64,000 bases of DNA. Source: CAZTJA01 sp964613745. Lineage in GTDB: Bacteria > Desulfobacterota > Desulfomonilia > Desulfomonilales > Desulfomonilaceae. Numbering within the stretch: position 1 is the first letter of the stretch; each line of letters starts with the position of its first letter. A model generated the notes under the pieces. The model worked only from the letters and a program-made list of their open reading frames with translations. It did no database searches and had not been told where the DNA came from. The translations under genes and the position numbers were made by a program. Shown here in pieces: positions 9,300-18,700 of the stretch. The stretch is taken from contig CAZTJA010000004.1 of NCBI GenBank assembly GCA_964613745.1, positions 1 to 64,000 of the forward strand, written 5' to 3'.

Positions 9300-10028
9300 A
9301 TGAAGGACCAGCGGATATTTGCAAGCCCCTTTAGGATGATGAGCCCTAAACTGGATTCCGAATTCGAGAAATTGGGCGAATTTCACAATATTCCCGTCTC
9401 GGAAAACCTTTCCACAGAAGAGGGTTTGCTCGTCATGATGAGCAAACTCATTGAAATGAGCAAAATTCTGTCGAAATGCTATGTCATCATGGACGACGGT
9501 CTCTTATCTCAATGCGAGAAAATGGCGCACGAAGTTCATGCCCAGGAAGGACTCATCACGACTTCACTGGTGGGTGCTTCCAAAACTATAGGTCACAATT
9601 TGTTCAAGATAGTGGTGCGACTACCCGGTCGTATGGAACGAATCGGAGACATGTTCGAGAGCATACTCACCTGCTGTAGGATCAAGGCCAAGGAGGGCAT
9701 TCCTTTCAGTGACAAGGCCCACTCGGAATTGGCCGCCGTATTTTCCATAGTGGAATCAATGTTGATCAATGTCAGAGACGGCTTGATCATCCAAAATTCG
9801 GCCCTTATACAGCATATTCTGGATCAGCGGAAAAAGCTGGGGCAGCTCTTAATAGAGGCCCGTTTCGCTCATTGGGATCGCCTAGAAGCGGGTTTTTGTG
9901 CACCGGTGGCATCGTCTTTGTATCTCGATATTCTCGATTCATTTACCGCCATCAATGAATATCTGGGCAAAATCTGCGATAGCCTGAATGCAATTGATTC
10001 GGCTGAAAAAGGTGAGTCCCCGGTTTAA
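9300..10028 (+). CDS. PhoU-like helical protein
   Basis: A 242-residue, almost entirely helical soluble protein with an excellent GGAGG ribosome-binding site 7-8 bp before the ATG. Repeated acidic and hydrophobic helices with segments such as LPGRMERIGDMFESI resemble the E/DxxxD-type metal-binding helices of PhoU and of PhoU-like regulatory domains. No phosphate transporter (pst) or Na/Pi symporter gene is adjacent, so a role in phosphate control is only a family-based guess. It lies 202 bp beyond cheB, separated enough to be its own unit, and is followed by a strong intrinsic terminator. If not PhoU-like, it is an unrecognised helical-bundle protein. Confidence 0.6.
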   Translation: MKDQRIFASPFRMMSPKLDSEFEKLGEFHNIPVSENLSTEEGLLVMMSKLIEMSKILSKCYVIMDDGLLSQCEKMAHEVHAQEGLITTSLVGASKTIGHNLFKIVVRLPGRMERIGDMFESILTCCRIKAKEGIPFSDKAHSELAAVFSIVESMLINVRDGLIIQNSALIQHILDQRKKLGQLLIEARFAHWDRLEAGFCAPVASSLYLDILDSFTAINEYLGKICDSLNAIDSAEKGESPV

Positions 10029-10052
10029 TCCGGATGCAGAAAGCAAGAATTC

Positions 10053-10080
10053 GGGGGGCCTGTGTGCCCCCCTTTTATTT
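10053..10080 (+). terminator. Rho-independent terminator after the PhoU-like gene
   Basis: A 7-bp GC-only stem (GGGGGGC at 10053-10059 pairing with GCCCCCC at 10066-10072) with a 6-nt loop is followed by TTTTATTT. It lies 25 bp past the stop at 10028. Confidence 0.88.
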
Positions 10081-10196
10081 GAATGGACATTTCGTTTCGC
10101 CAAAAATCCCAGCCGGACTCCCTAATTGTTTTTACGCCGTGATTTGAAACAAATACTTCAGTAAATCATTAACTTACTACTTTCGCTTTCGTTGTA

Positions 10197-10240
10197 TTCA
10201 GATTGGAAAAAACAAATTCTATCAATAATCTGAAGCTTCA
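10197..10240. repeat. Nested inverted repeats upstream of the secreted protein gene
   Basis: An 8-bp perfect inverted repeat (TTCAGATT at 10197-10204, AATCTGAA at 10227-10234) overlaps a 10-bp palindrome TGAAGCTTCA at 10231-10240. The surrounding 200 bp is A/T rich. It could be a binding site for a regulator of the gene at 10339. I see no gene in the 310-bp gap between 10029 and 10338, which otherwise holds only the terminator and this promoter region. Confidence 0.4.
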
Positions 10241-10275
10241 ATTTAAGATTTTTTCAACTTTTTAAAAGAAATCAC

Positions 10276-10304
10276 TTGACATATTTTTCCGTCTGAATAA
10301 TGAG
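10276..10304 (+). promoter_or_regulatory. Candidate sigma-70 promoter for the secreted protein gene
   Basis: A perfect TTGACA lies at 10276-10281 in an A/T-rich stretch. The -10 is unclear: TAATGA at 10298 (16-bp spacer) or AATAAT at 10296 (14-bp spacer, too short). It lies 35-60 bp upstream of the start at 10339. Confidence 0.35.
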
Positions 10305-10338
10305 GTCATCTCAGGACATTCAGTTAAGGAGGGAGGGT

Positions 10339-11451
10339 ATGCTTACAGTTAAGCCCTTTAAGGCGTTGGTTTGTCTTGAGGTTCTAATTTTGATGGTACT
10401 GGTGCCGCTTGTAGGGGCATACAGCGGTTCCGACGTTCTCGGGGTTCCTTCAATTCCGGGAGAAACACTATCAGCCGACCAAAAAAACCGCATCAAACCA
10501 AAGTTGCCGGATTATTCTTCCGGCAGTTCGGGATCTTCCAAAAGCCACAGCTCCGGAACAAAATCTACCCACAGTTCTTCGTCTTCCGGTCACAGCAGCC
10601 GAGCACTTATGACTCCAATGCCGGCTCCGGCCCCAATTGCTCAACCGGCCGTTGCAACTTGTGGACCTCAACCCGTCCAGTGCGCTCCAGTTTTCGATGA
10701 TCCTTGTATTCCATACTTGCCGCGACCGGGCTGTAGGAAATTCGTGCTTAATGCAAAACTATGGCACGCAAACCTCTACAGCAGCAAAGTAATTTGGGGC
10801 ACAAACTTAGCCGGAGGACCGGGCACTGAGCTGAGCCTGACCGGCAATCTCGGGCTGAGCAAGTACGACTATGTCGCGGAATATGAATCAATCTGTCAGA
10901 TAAGGCCAAATTGGGGAATTCGATTTTCCTTCATCCCCATCGAGTGGAGAGACAACTACACTCCAAGTAATTTCTTCTTTTTCGGAAACGCCGTATTCCC
11001 GGCGGGATTCAGCACGCTGACGCAATGGAATCGGTACATTTACAGTTGGGATCTTACATACGATTGGTATCAAGCCAAGCACGCAATTTCAAATATCTTT
11101 GCCGGGTATTCGCTTTACGATGACAAGCTTTCCGTAAGCAACTCGTTTCAGCGCAGAAGTAGATCCAACGGTTTTGGCTTGGCCTATGCAGGTCTAGGAA
11201 TTCAGCGAGTTGTCACCACAGTGGGACAATCGACCGTTTCCATGAATTGCAAATGGTCCGCCCAATTTCTAGAAGGCTATTTCGGATGGGACGGCTATGC
11301 GGCGGGACGGATTGCGGTTCCCTTTCAATTTGGTCGATACGGCTACGTGGAAGCGGGCTGGAAGTGGGTAGTTCTGGAAAGAACCTATCCCACAAATGCA
11401 GACAATACAAACCTGCAGGGGGCAATCGGAGCGGTAGGGTTGATCTTTTAA
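10339..11451 (+). CDS. Secreted, probably outer-membrane beta-barrel protein
   Basis: I start at the ATG at 10339 because GGAGGGAGGG lies just upstream; an ATG at 10300 would give 13 extra residues without a good site. The protein has 370 residues. A hydrophobic N-terminus (VCLEVLILMVLVPLVGAYS) looks like a signal peptide. A Ser/Gly/His-rich low-complexity region (about 50-85) and a Pro/Ala stretch with several cysteines follow. From about residue 130 the sequence alternates aromatic and polar residues in strand-like blocks (YVAEYESIC, YIYSWDLTYDWY) and ends in hydrophobic IGAVGLIF, all typical of an outer-membrane barrel with a C-terminal phenylalanine. The substrate or partner is unknown and I recognise no named family. 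Confidence 0.65.
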   Translation: MLTVKPFKALVCLEVLILMVLVPLVGAYSGSDVLGVPSIPGETLSADQKNRIKPKLPDYSSGSSGSSKSHSSGTKSTHSSSSSGHSSRALMTPMPAPAPIAQPAVATCGPQPVQCAPVFDDPCIPYLPRPGCRKFVLNAKLWHANLYSSKVIWGTNLAGGPGTELSLTGNLGLSKYDYVAEYESICQIRPNWGIRFSFIPIEWRDNYTPSNFFFFGNAVFPAGFSTLTQWNRYIYSWDLTYDWYQAKHAISNIFAGYSLYDDKLSVSNSFQRRSRSNGFGLAYAGLGIQRVVTTVGQSTVSMNCKWSAQFLEGYFGWDGYAAGRIAVPFQFGRYGYVEAGWKWVVLERTYPTNADNTNLQGAIGAVGLIF

Positions 11452-11548
11452 TTCCACAACCTTCTGCTCATCAACATCAATATTTTGAGGATACTCCGCA
11501 CACGCAACCATATCCTCCCATTCGTATCAGAATGAAAACCTGCAACAC

Positions 11549-11580
11549 TGAGCCGAATTCTTAGTTCGGCTCAGTATTGT
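11549..11580 (+). terminator. Stem-loop terminator after the secreted protein gene
   Basis: A 9-bp perfect stem (TGAGCCGAA at 11549-11557, TTCGGCTCA at 11565-11573) with a 7-nt loop is followed by GTATTGT, a weak T tract. It lies about 100 bp after the stop at 11451. Confidence 0.5.
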
Positions 11581-11704
11581 CAGCCTCGAGCTACACTCAC
11601 CGAATCTATCGTTAGTTCGAATATAAGCAATCTACAAACATGTGATTTGAGTCCCTGTAGGCCGTCTGAGACGTACACCCAGCTTGAACGAGGGGTGAAA
11701 CATC

Positions 11705-11734
11705 TTGACATGAACTACTCTGCTGGGCTATTAC
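11705..11734 (+). promoter_or_regulatory. Candidate sigma-70 promoter of the tetR-megasynthase operon
   Basis: TTGACA at 11705-11710 and TATTAC at 11729-11734 with an 18-bp spacer, about 60 bp upstream of the regulator start. Together with the terminator at 11549 and the operator at 11743-11779, this accounts for the 345-bp gap between 11452 and 11796; the rest of that gap shows nothing I recognise. Confidence 0.5.
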
Positions 11735-11742
11735 TTTTACTA

Positions 11743-11779
11743 TGACTAGCCGGTCAGTCATTAAAAATAGTGACTGACC
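11743..11779. promoter_or_regulatory. Candidate TetR operator (overlapping inverted repeats)
   Basis: A perfect 9-bp inverted repeat (GGTCAGTCA at 11752-11760, TGACTGACC at 11771-11779, 10-bp spacer) overlaps a shorter one (TGAC 11743-11746, GTCA 11753-11756). It lies just downstream of the candidate -10 and 17 bp before the tetR-like start, the usual place for an autorepressor site. Confidence 0.6.
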
Positions 11780-11796
11780 TATGTATTTGAGGCAAT

Positions 11797-12756
11797 ATGA
11801 AAAACGATCTCGAAAGTGTTATCAGAAACGTCGTCGCTCGAACGAAAGCCCACAAAGATACATTCGCTGTTCCGCAACTCATCGCAATACTTCAGGAAAC
11901 TATAAAAACCGCCGACCATGAAGAAAATTCACCCGAAGAAATCATCATCTTTTTTGTCGGTGTAGCGGTTGACGCGATTGCTAATTCACCCATCTATTCC
12001 GACGCACTCATCCGTGAACTCTACAGAAACGTCATCGAAACTGCGGATTCATTCAAGATAAAAAAAGATTCCCTTCTCGAGGATCTGCTCTTCCAAAGTC
12101 TGAAAAAAACCGTCGACAATGAGAAAACGAAGCGGAAAAAAGTTCAGGATGTCCGTTCCAAAATTCTCAAATCCGCATTGGATGAGTTCTCTGAACGTGG
12201 ATTTCATGCTGCAACTATTGATTCAATTGCAGATCGTGCAGGAATTGCCAAAGGAACGGTTTATCGCTATTTCAAGACGAAAGAAGCTCTTTTTAATGAA
12301 CTCAAGGAAGACACAATCACGGAATTTACCGACCTGGCCCGTAGGGACCTCAGTGGTCAGGACGACATCCTCAATATCATCGAAAGTGTGATCAGAATTT
12401 ACCTAACCTTCTTCGAGCACAATTCCGCGTTCTTCAAAGTAATTATCCAAGAACACAGAGATTTCGGACGAGATTTTTCGGAAAAGTTCATAAACGAACT
12501 CATTTTAGGTTTGCCGGGGCTTAAGCGAAGGTGCTGGAAAGCTTCACGGCAGGGCCGTCTCAAGCAAATGAACTACTTCACCGTTTTTTACGGAATAATT
12601 GGATTTCTCAACGGAGTAATCCAGAAGTGGCTCCATGAAGGAGCTGAAGGATCGCTACTCAGCGAAATCGATACCGTAAAAGAGGTTCTCTTTTATGGAT
12701 TTGCCGTTCCTCCGGAACAGGCTCAGAAAACAAGCGGTTTAAAGGTGATTTCATGA
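11797..12756 (+). CDS. TetR-family regulator with an extra N-terminal domain
   Basis: A protein of 319 residues, about 110-120 longer than usual TetR regulators. The TetR DNA-binding region lies internally at about residues 118-170, with the helix-turn-helix IDSIADRAGIAKGTVYRYFKT followed by KEALFNEL. The C-terminal 140 residues form the usual helical ligand and dimerisation part. The first roughly 115 residues are a separate helical region ending in a Lys-rich linker; I do not recognise them. The last 4 bp (ATGA at 12753-12756) overlap the start of the megasynthase gene, so the two are translationally coupled. It most likely controls this operon through the repeats at 11743-11779 and may sense an acyl-CoA or a product of the synthase; that is inference. 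Confidence 0.88.
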   Translation: MKNDLESVIRNVVARTKAHKDTFAVPQLIAILQETIKTADHEENSPEEIIIFFVGVAVDAIANSPIYSDALIRELYRNVIETADSFKIKKDSLLEDLLFQSLKKTVDNEKTKRKKVQDVRSKILKSALDEFSERGFHAATIDSIADRAGIAKGTVYRYFKTKEALFNELKEDTITEFTDLARRDLSGQDDILNIIESVIRIYLTFFEHNSAFFKVIIQEHRDFGRDFSEKFINELILGLPGLKRRCWKASRQGRLKQMNYFTVFYGIIGFLNGVIQKWLHEGAEGSLLSEIDTVKEVLFYGFAVPPEQAQKTSGLKVIS

Positions 12757-15700
12757 ATGAACTGCAATTCGATTTAAAGTTGCCGATACTCTATATAAAC
12801 CCCGGTATTATCCAATCTGCGGAACCCATCGAAAAAATCCACCATCTCGGCGGACTAGGTTTTGTGGATTATTCGTGCAGAATCAATCCTTCCCTAAAGC
12901 CAAAAACACCGTACGGTATCCGGGCTAATCTGAGCACTCTGCAGTCTATTCAAGATCCAATTCCAAAAGCGGCCATTATTCCGTTGGAAAGCTTGGAATC
13001 TCTCAGAAACGCAGAACGAGGAATACTCAAGCGTCTCGGTTATCCTGTTCTCGTGGAAGTGGGTAATACACATGACGCCCGTTGCGCCGTAGACTCAGGG
13101 GCTCAGGGATTGATTGCACGTGGTTGCGAGGGACCCGGTTGGGTCTCTGAAACGAATGGTTTTGTGCTCTTGCAGGAAATTATTGCTGAAGCCGATTTGC
13201 CGGTCTTTCTGCGTGGGGGGGTAAGTCCCGCAACATCGGCAGGCGTAATTGCCACCGGCGGCGCGGGAATCGTGCTTGACGTTCATCTGCTCACGACTAC
13301 GGAAGCCGCTCTACCCAAAGACCTCGGCTCGTTCCTCAATTCACTCAATCTGACGGCCACGACATTGCTCAACGAAATCAATAATAAACCGCTCAGAGTA
13401 TATTCTCGGCTCGGCACAAAATCCGTCCGGACGTTTCTTCAGAAAGAGGGCTCTCTGTCCCCGGAAACGGTCGATGCTTACGAAGACGAATTGACATCGG
13501 CATTGAAGCTCCCCATTTCGAATCCTGATTCCGATGAAGGCCTTCTCCCCTTATCGGAAGATATCATTCATTCATGCCGGCTGGCTGAAAAGCTTGGGAG
13601 TGTCGGTGATATTATTGCCGCTTATGACGAAGCAATGAAAGCGGATCCGGAATGGAAATTTGGTGAAAATTGTGCAACGGCCCGCTCACATGGAACCAAA
13701 TATCCGATCGTACAAGGGCCCATGGCTCATGTAAGCGACAATCCCGATTTTCTCGCCAGGGTAGCGGAAGGAGGAGCCCTCCCAATTTTGGCGATGGGCA
13801 ACATGCCGAAGGAAATTGCTCGCGATGCGATTGAACGTGCACGCCAATCCACCGCAGGAAATTTCGGTGTCGGCCTCATCGGTTTGGAGATAAACCGGAA
13901 TTGCTACGAAGCTCACCTTGAAATCATGAGCGAAAATCCTCCTCCATTTGCGGTCCTTGCAGCGGGAAATCCTGATCTCGCGAAACAGATCGAAGCCATG
14001 GGCACGGTTTGCTATCTGCATTGCCCCGCACCAGGTATCCTCTCCGAAGCTTTGAAAGTAGGGTTGAGGCATTTTGTTTTCGAAGGTTGCGAGTCCGGAG
14101 GTCACATTGGAACTCTCGGAAGCCTAAATCTGTGGACCTTGAACCTTCTTGAATTGGAAAAAGCGGTTCAAAACGGAATTGATCCGTCCGAGATCACGGT
14201 TTTGTTCGCCGGTGGAATTGCGGGTCCGCATGCCGCGCCTTTTCTCTGCGGCTTAGTATCAGGTCCGAAACTGAGGAGTTTGAACGTGGGAATCCAGTTG
14301 GGAACCGCTTACCTCACAACGGACGAAATCGTTTCCACCTGCGCTATCACCGAAGTCTACCGGAAGCTGACGCTGGAAAGTGCCGGTACGGTTGTTGTCG
14401 GTCGAACGGTAAACACAAAATCCAGAGCTGCACATTCTCCCATGGCATCCAAGCTCATTGAAGATGAACTCAGCAGGCTAAGAGAGGGAGTTCCTCTTCG
14501 AGAGCGTAAAGAACTATTCGAGAAAGATAACTTGGGCGGCTTGAGACTTGCCTCAAAAGGGTGCGCCATCGATCCTGAGACCGCTAAGTCGGACTGTCCG
14601 GTTTTCTGTGATTTGCCGCCTGATCGGCAGCTTGCGAGCGGTCTTTACCTCATGGGTCAGGTAGTTTCCATTTTGAACAAACCATTGACGATAGCCCAAT
14701 TGCACGAAATGCTTCTTGTGTCCGGCAGAGAAGTCTTTGATCAATGCATTCAAAATCCCAGAGAGCAGCTCCAAGAGGAACCTCCAGGTGCGACCGAATC
14801 AATCTTCCGCCATGAACCTATTGCGGTGATCGGTATTGGTTTGAGAATGCCTGGTTCAAATTCAGCGAAGACGTACTGGGATCAAATTACTTCCGGTCGA
14901 AGTGGAGTAATAGAGGTTCCGTCGGAACGTTGGCGAAAAACCGAATTCTACTATGATCCTGATCCGAAAGTACCCGATAAGACCTATTCCAAAATAGGCG
15001 GTTTTATTCCGGAGCTGGATTTTGATCCCCTGAAATATCGAATTCCACCGTCCGTTGCTAAGAAGATGGACCGGACACAACAATTAGCCGTTGTCTGTAC
15101 AGCCGATGCACTTGCCGACTGCGGTTTGTCCCCGGAAGCCCTCAAAGGCCGCAAAGTAGGCGTTATCGTCGGAAACAGCATGGGCGGTGACACGACGGAT
15201 CGTTACGCCGAAAGGGTAGGGTATCATCGAATCGTAGATTGCCTCTCAGAGTCACTCCAAGAACTTGGTCTCGGTGAAAACGAAAAATCTAAGTTGACCG
15301 AAGCGTTCCGTGAAAAGTATCTCTGCGATCTGCCTGAGATCACTGAAGATTCTCTCCCCGGAGAACTCGCGAATGTCATTTCCGGCCGAATAGCAAATGT
15401 TTTCAATTTGGAAGGTCCCAATTTCACCGTCGATGCTGCATGCGCATCGTCAATGGCGGCGGTGATGAATTCAGTGGCTGCGCTTAGGGCCGGCACGGTT
15501 GATCTAGCAGTCACAGGCGGTGTGGATGCCGCAATGCATCCTTCCTCATTCATAAAATTTTGCAAAGTGGGGGCTCTGTCACCGGACGGCAGTCGACCGT
15601 TCGATGAAGGTGCCAACGGCTTCATCATGGGTGAAGGCGCCGGAATCATGATCCTTAAGAGGCTTTCAGATGCCATAGAGGACAGGGATCGGATCTATTC

Positions 15701-18700
15701 GGTAATACTCGATCTAGGCTCATCTTCCGACGGACGTGGAAAAGGAATCACTGCTCCCAATGCAGCAGGACAGGAACGGGCGGTCAAGGCCTGTTTTGAA
15801 GCGGCAGGTATTGAACCCCAATCGGTTCAATTAATTGAAGCTCACGGCACTTCCACTGCGGTGGGCGACTCAACCGAGTTGAAAGTGCTCGACACATTTT
15901 TTAGATCTGCAGGTATTCCCGCTAAAAGCGTTGGGATCGGCTCAGTCAAATCGCAGATCGGTCACCTTAAAGCAGCAGCAGGAGCAGCGGGAATGATAAA
16001 AGCAATTCTCGCCTTGTATCATAAGACCCTGCCCCCCACCATAAATGTGAAAAAACCTACCCATGCAATTGATTGGTCAAGCTCACCCCTGTTCCTCATA
16101 ACGGAGCCGAAACCTTGGTCTGCTTCCGATCATCCCAGAAGAGCCGGAGTAAGTGCATTTGGTTTCGGCGGCACCAATTTCCACGTGATCTTCCAGGAAT
16201 ACATTCCAGGGTTGACGATAATCAAATCCGCAGAAGCGACCGAAAATGTAGCATCTACATCACCTAAAATCCCGGCATGGCCAAAACCTCCTGAATTCGA
16301 CTTCAGAGGAGAAATCCGACTGCTCGGAGCCGACAGTCCCCAGATGCTCATTGACAAAGTGAACGAAGCCCTTGCATCTGCGAGTTCCGAAAATTTTCAG
16401 GTCACGATGCAGCGCCTCCACGAAGAGGCACTGTCCGCTCCTTTACGCATTGGCTTTGCATCCGTTGACAAGGACTCGGTAGTCAAAAAGCTCGAAATGG
16501 TTCGCGATGCTGCAGCGGCTCCTGAAAAACTCACAATGTTGTCCACACGAGGCATTTTCTTTTCAAAGGAACCCCTTGGCCGATTCGGTAAGGAAATAGC
16601 GCTCATCTTTCCGGGTCAAGGATCGCAGTACCCGTTTATGCTCAGGGACCTGGCGGAACGGTTCCCTGTAGTGGCTTCCACATTGATGGAAGCAGACGAA
16701 ATTCTCACTGGACTAGGATTGCCTTCCGTAACCTCGGGAATTTTTCCGGAAATAGAGAAAGAGAGGTCGGCAGAGTCTGCGGACGCAATGAAAGATACGC
16801 AAACTCTGCAGCCGATGATCTTAACGGCGAATATTGCAATCCTGCGATTACTCAATGAATTTGGAATTCAACCTGCAGCCTGTGCCGGGCATTCTTTAGG
16901 CGAGTACGCAGCTTGCGTAGCAGCAGGTGTATTGAAGTTCGGTGAAGCAGTGGAAGCAGTGGCCGTACGCGGTCGAGAAATGGCCCGCGTCAGCATAGCG
17001 GATCCCGGTTTAATGATGAGCATCCCGGCGGATGCGAGACTTGTAGAAGAAGTATTGGCTGAAGTCGATGGCTATGTGGTCGCGGCAAACAAGAATTCGC
17101 CCAAGCAGACGGTAATTTCTGGAGAAACACAAGCAGTCAAAAAAGCCGGTGAGCTGTTCAAAGCAATGGGAATCGAGGGCACTCTAATCCCTGTTTCGGC
17201 CGCTTTTCACTCGGGAGTCGTGGCTCCGGCAAGAGAGCCGTTCATGAAAACTCTCTCCCGTTTACAAGTGAATTCACCTTCAGTGCCGATTTTATCAAAT
17301 GTCACCGGTGACTACTATCCTACCGATCCGGGTGCACCAGCTAAAATAAGAGATCTGTTGGGCAAACAATTCGCCGCACCGGTTGAGTGGGTCAAGACTT
17401 TGCGCAGGCTTTACAGCGATGGCATAAGGGTTTTTCTAGAATGCGGCCCCAAACGCGTAATGACCAATCTCACGCTGGATACGTTATCCAAAGACGTGCT
17501 CGCTCTGCCTACGAATCATCCAAAAAAGGGCGGCATTATTCAACTCTTTGAAACCCTGTCAGTGCTCGCAATCGAAGGGATTCCGATCAAACTCACGGCA
17601 TCCAGAGATGCAGCAAAACCGGAAGCTCCTCGGAAACCCAAGGCGGAATTGCGGCTCATAGACAATAAAGCAGCAATCCAACCTCCTCGGACAGAGAAAG
17701 TTGTAGAGATTAAACCCTCTCCTTTCGATTACTTATTGGATGATGAACTACGTCCCCTCGTTTCTCGATCAGAGTTTCGAAAATTTCTTGAACTCCAGGG
17801 AGAATCCATTCGCAGCCTCATGAAAACGGGCTACAAGACGTATCTTGAAAAAATTGTCCCCTTGGAAAACACGGCAAAGCTGGTTGATTCCGAAGGAATG
17901 AACTTCGACTCGGTGGTGGTCAGCGGCATAGCTGCAGGTTTGCCGAGCGATGTCCGATTTCCGTTCGACCCTGAAAACTTGAACGATCTTATTCTCGGAA
18001 GAAATTTCATCAAGAAAGTGCCCGAAGACGGTCGGCGCGAAATGTTGGACAAAAATGTAGAACGCCTGGTGAAAGGGCCTTCCGGGGAAGCGGATCTAAG
18101 AATAGTCGATGAACTCAATGAAGTCATTCAGCTTGCGGGGTTTTTCTCTGAGGATCGCGTCATAGAGGAGTACGAATTTGACGAGCGAATCGTCAGGGCA
18201 ATGGATGTGACTACTCGTCTGGCGATTGCCGCAGGGATTGAAGCGCTCAAAGACGCGGGCATACCTCTGATGCAGACCACCAGAACCGCCAGCACAGGTC
18301 AGGAATTGCCCGACTCATGGTCACTTCCGCCGGAGCTTCGACATGACACAGGTGTAATCTTTGCGTCGGCTTTTCCCGGATTAGCTTCCCTCGTTGACGA
18401 AGTCACTCGTTACACCGCCGCCGCTCTTGGAGGAGGAGCCAGGAAACGTCTCATTGATTTTTACGGCGGTTTGATCGGACGCATACGGGACAGCCGAGAA
18501 AGAGAAGACATCACCATCTGGTTCACCGAGGAATTCGGGCGCTTAAACCAGACCGGCTCCGATGATCTCTACACTTTTAATCGAGATTTCCTGCTCAGAG
18601 TAATGAGCATGGCTCATGGGCAATTCGCACAAATTATCAAAGCCCAAGGCCCAAATACACATCTGGATGCAGCATGCGCAGGAACTACCCAGGCCATAGT

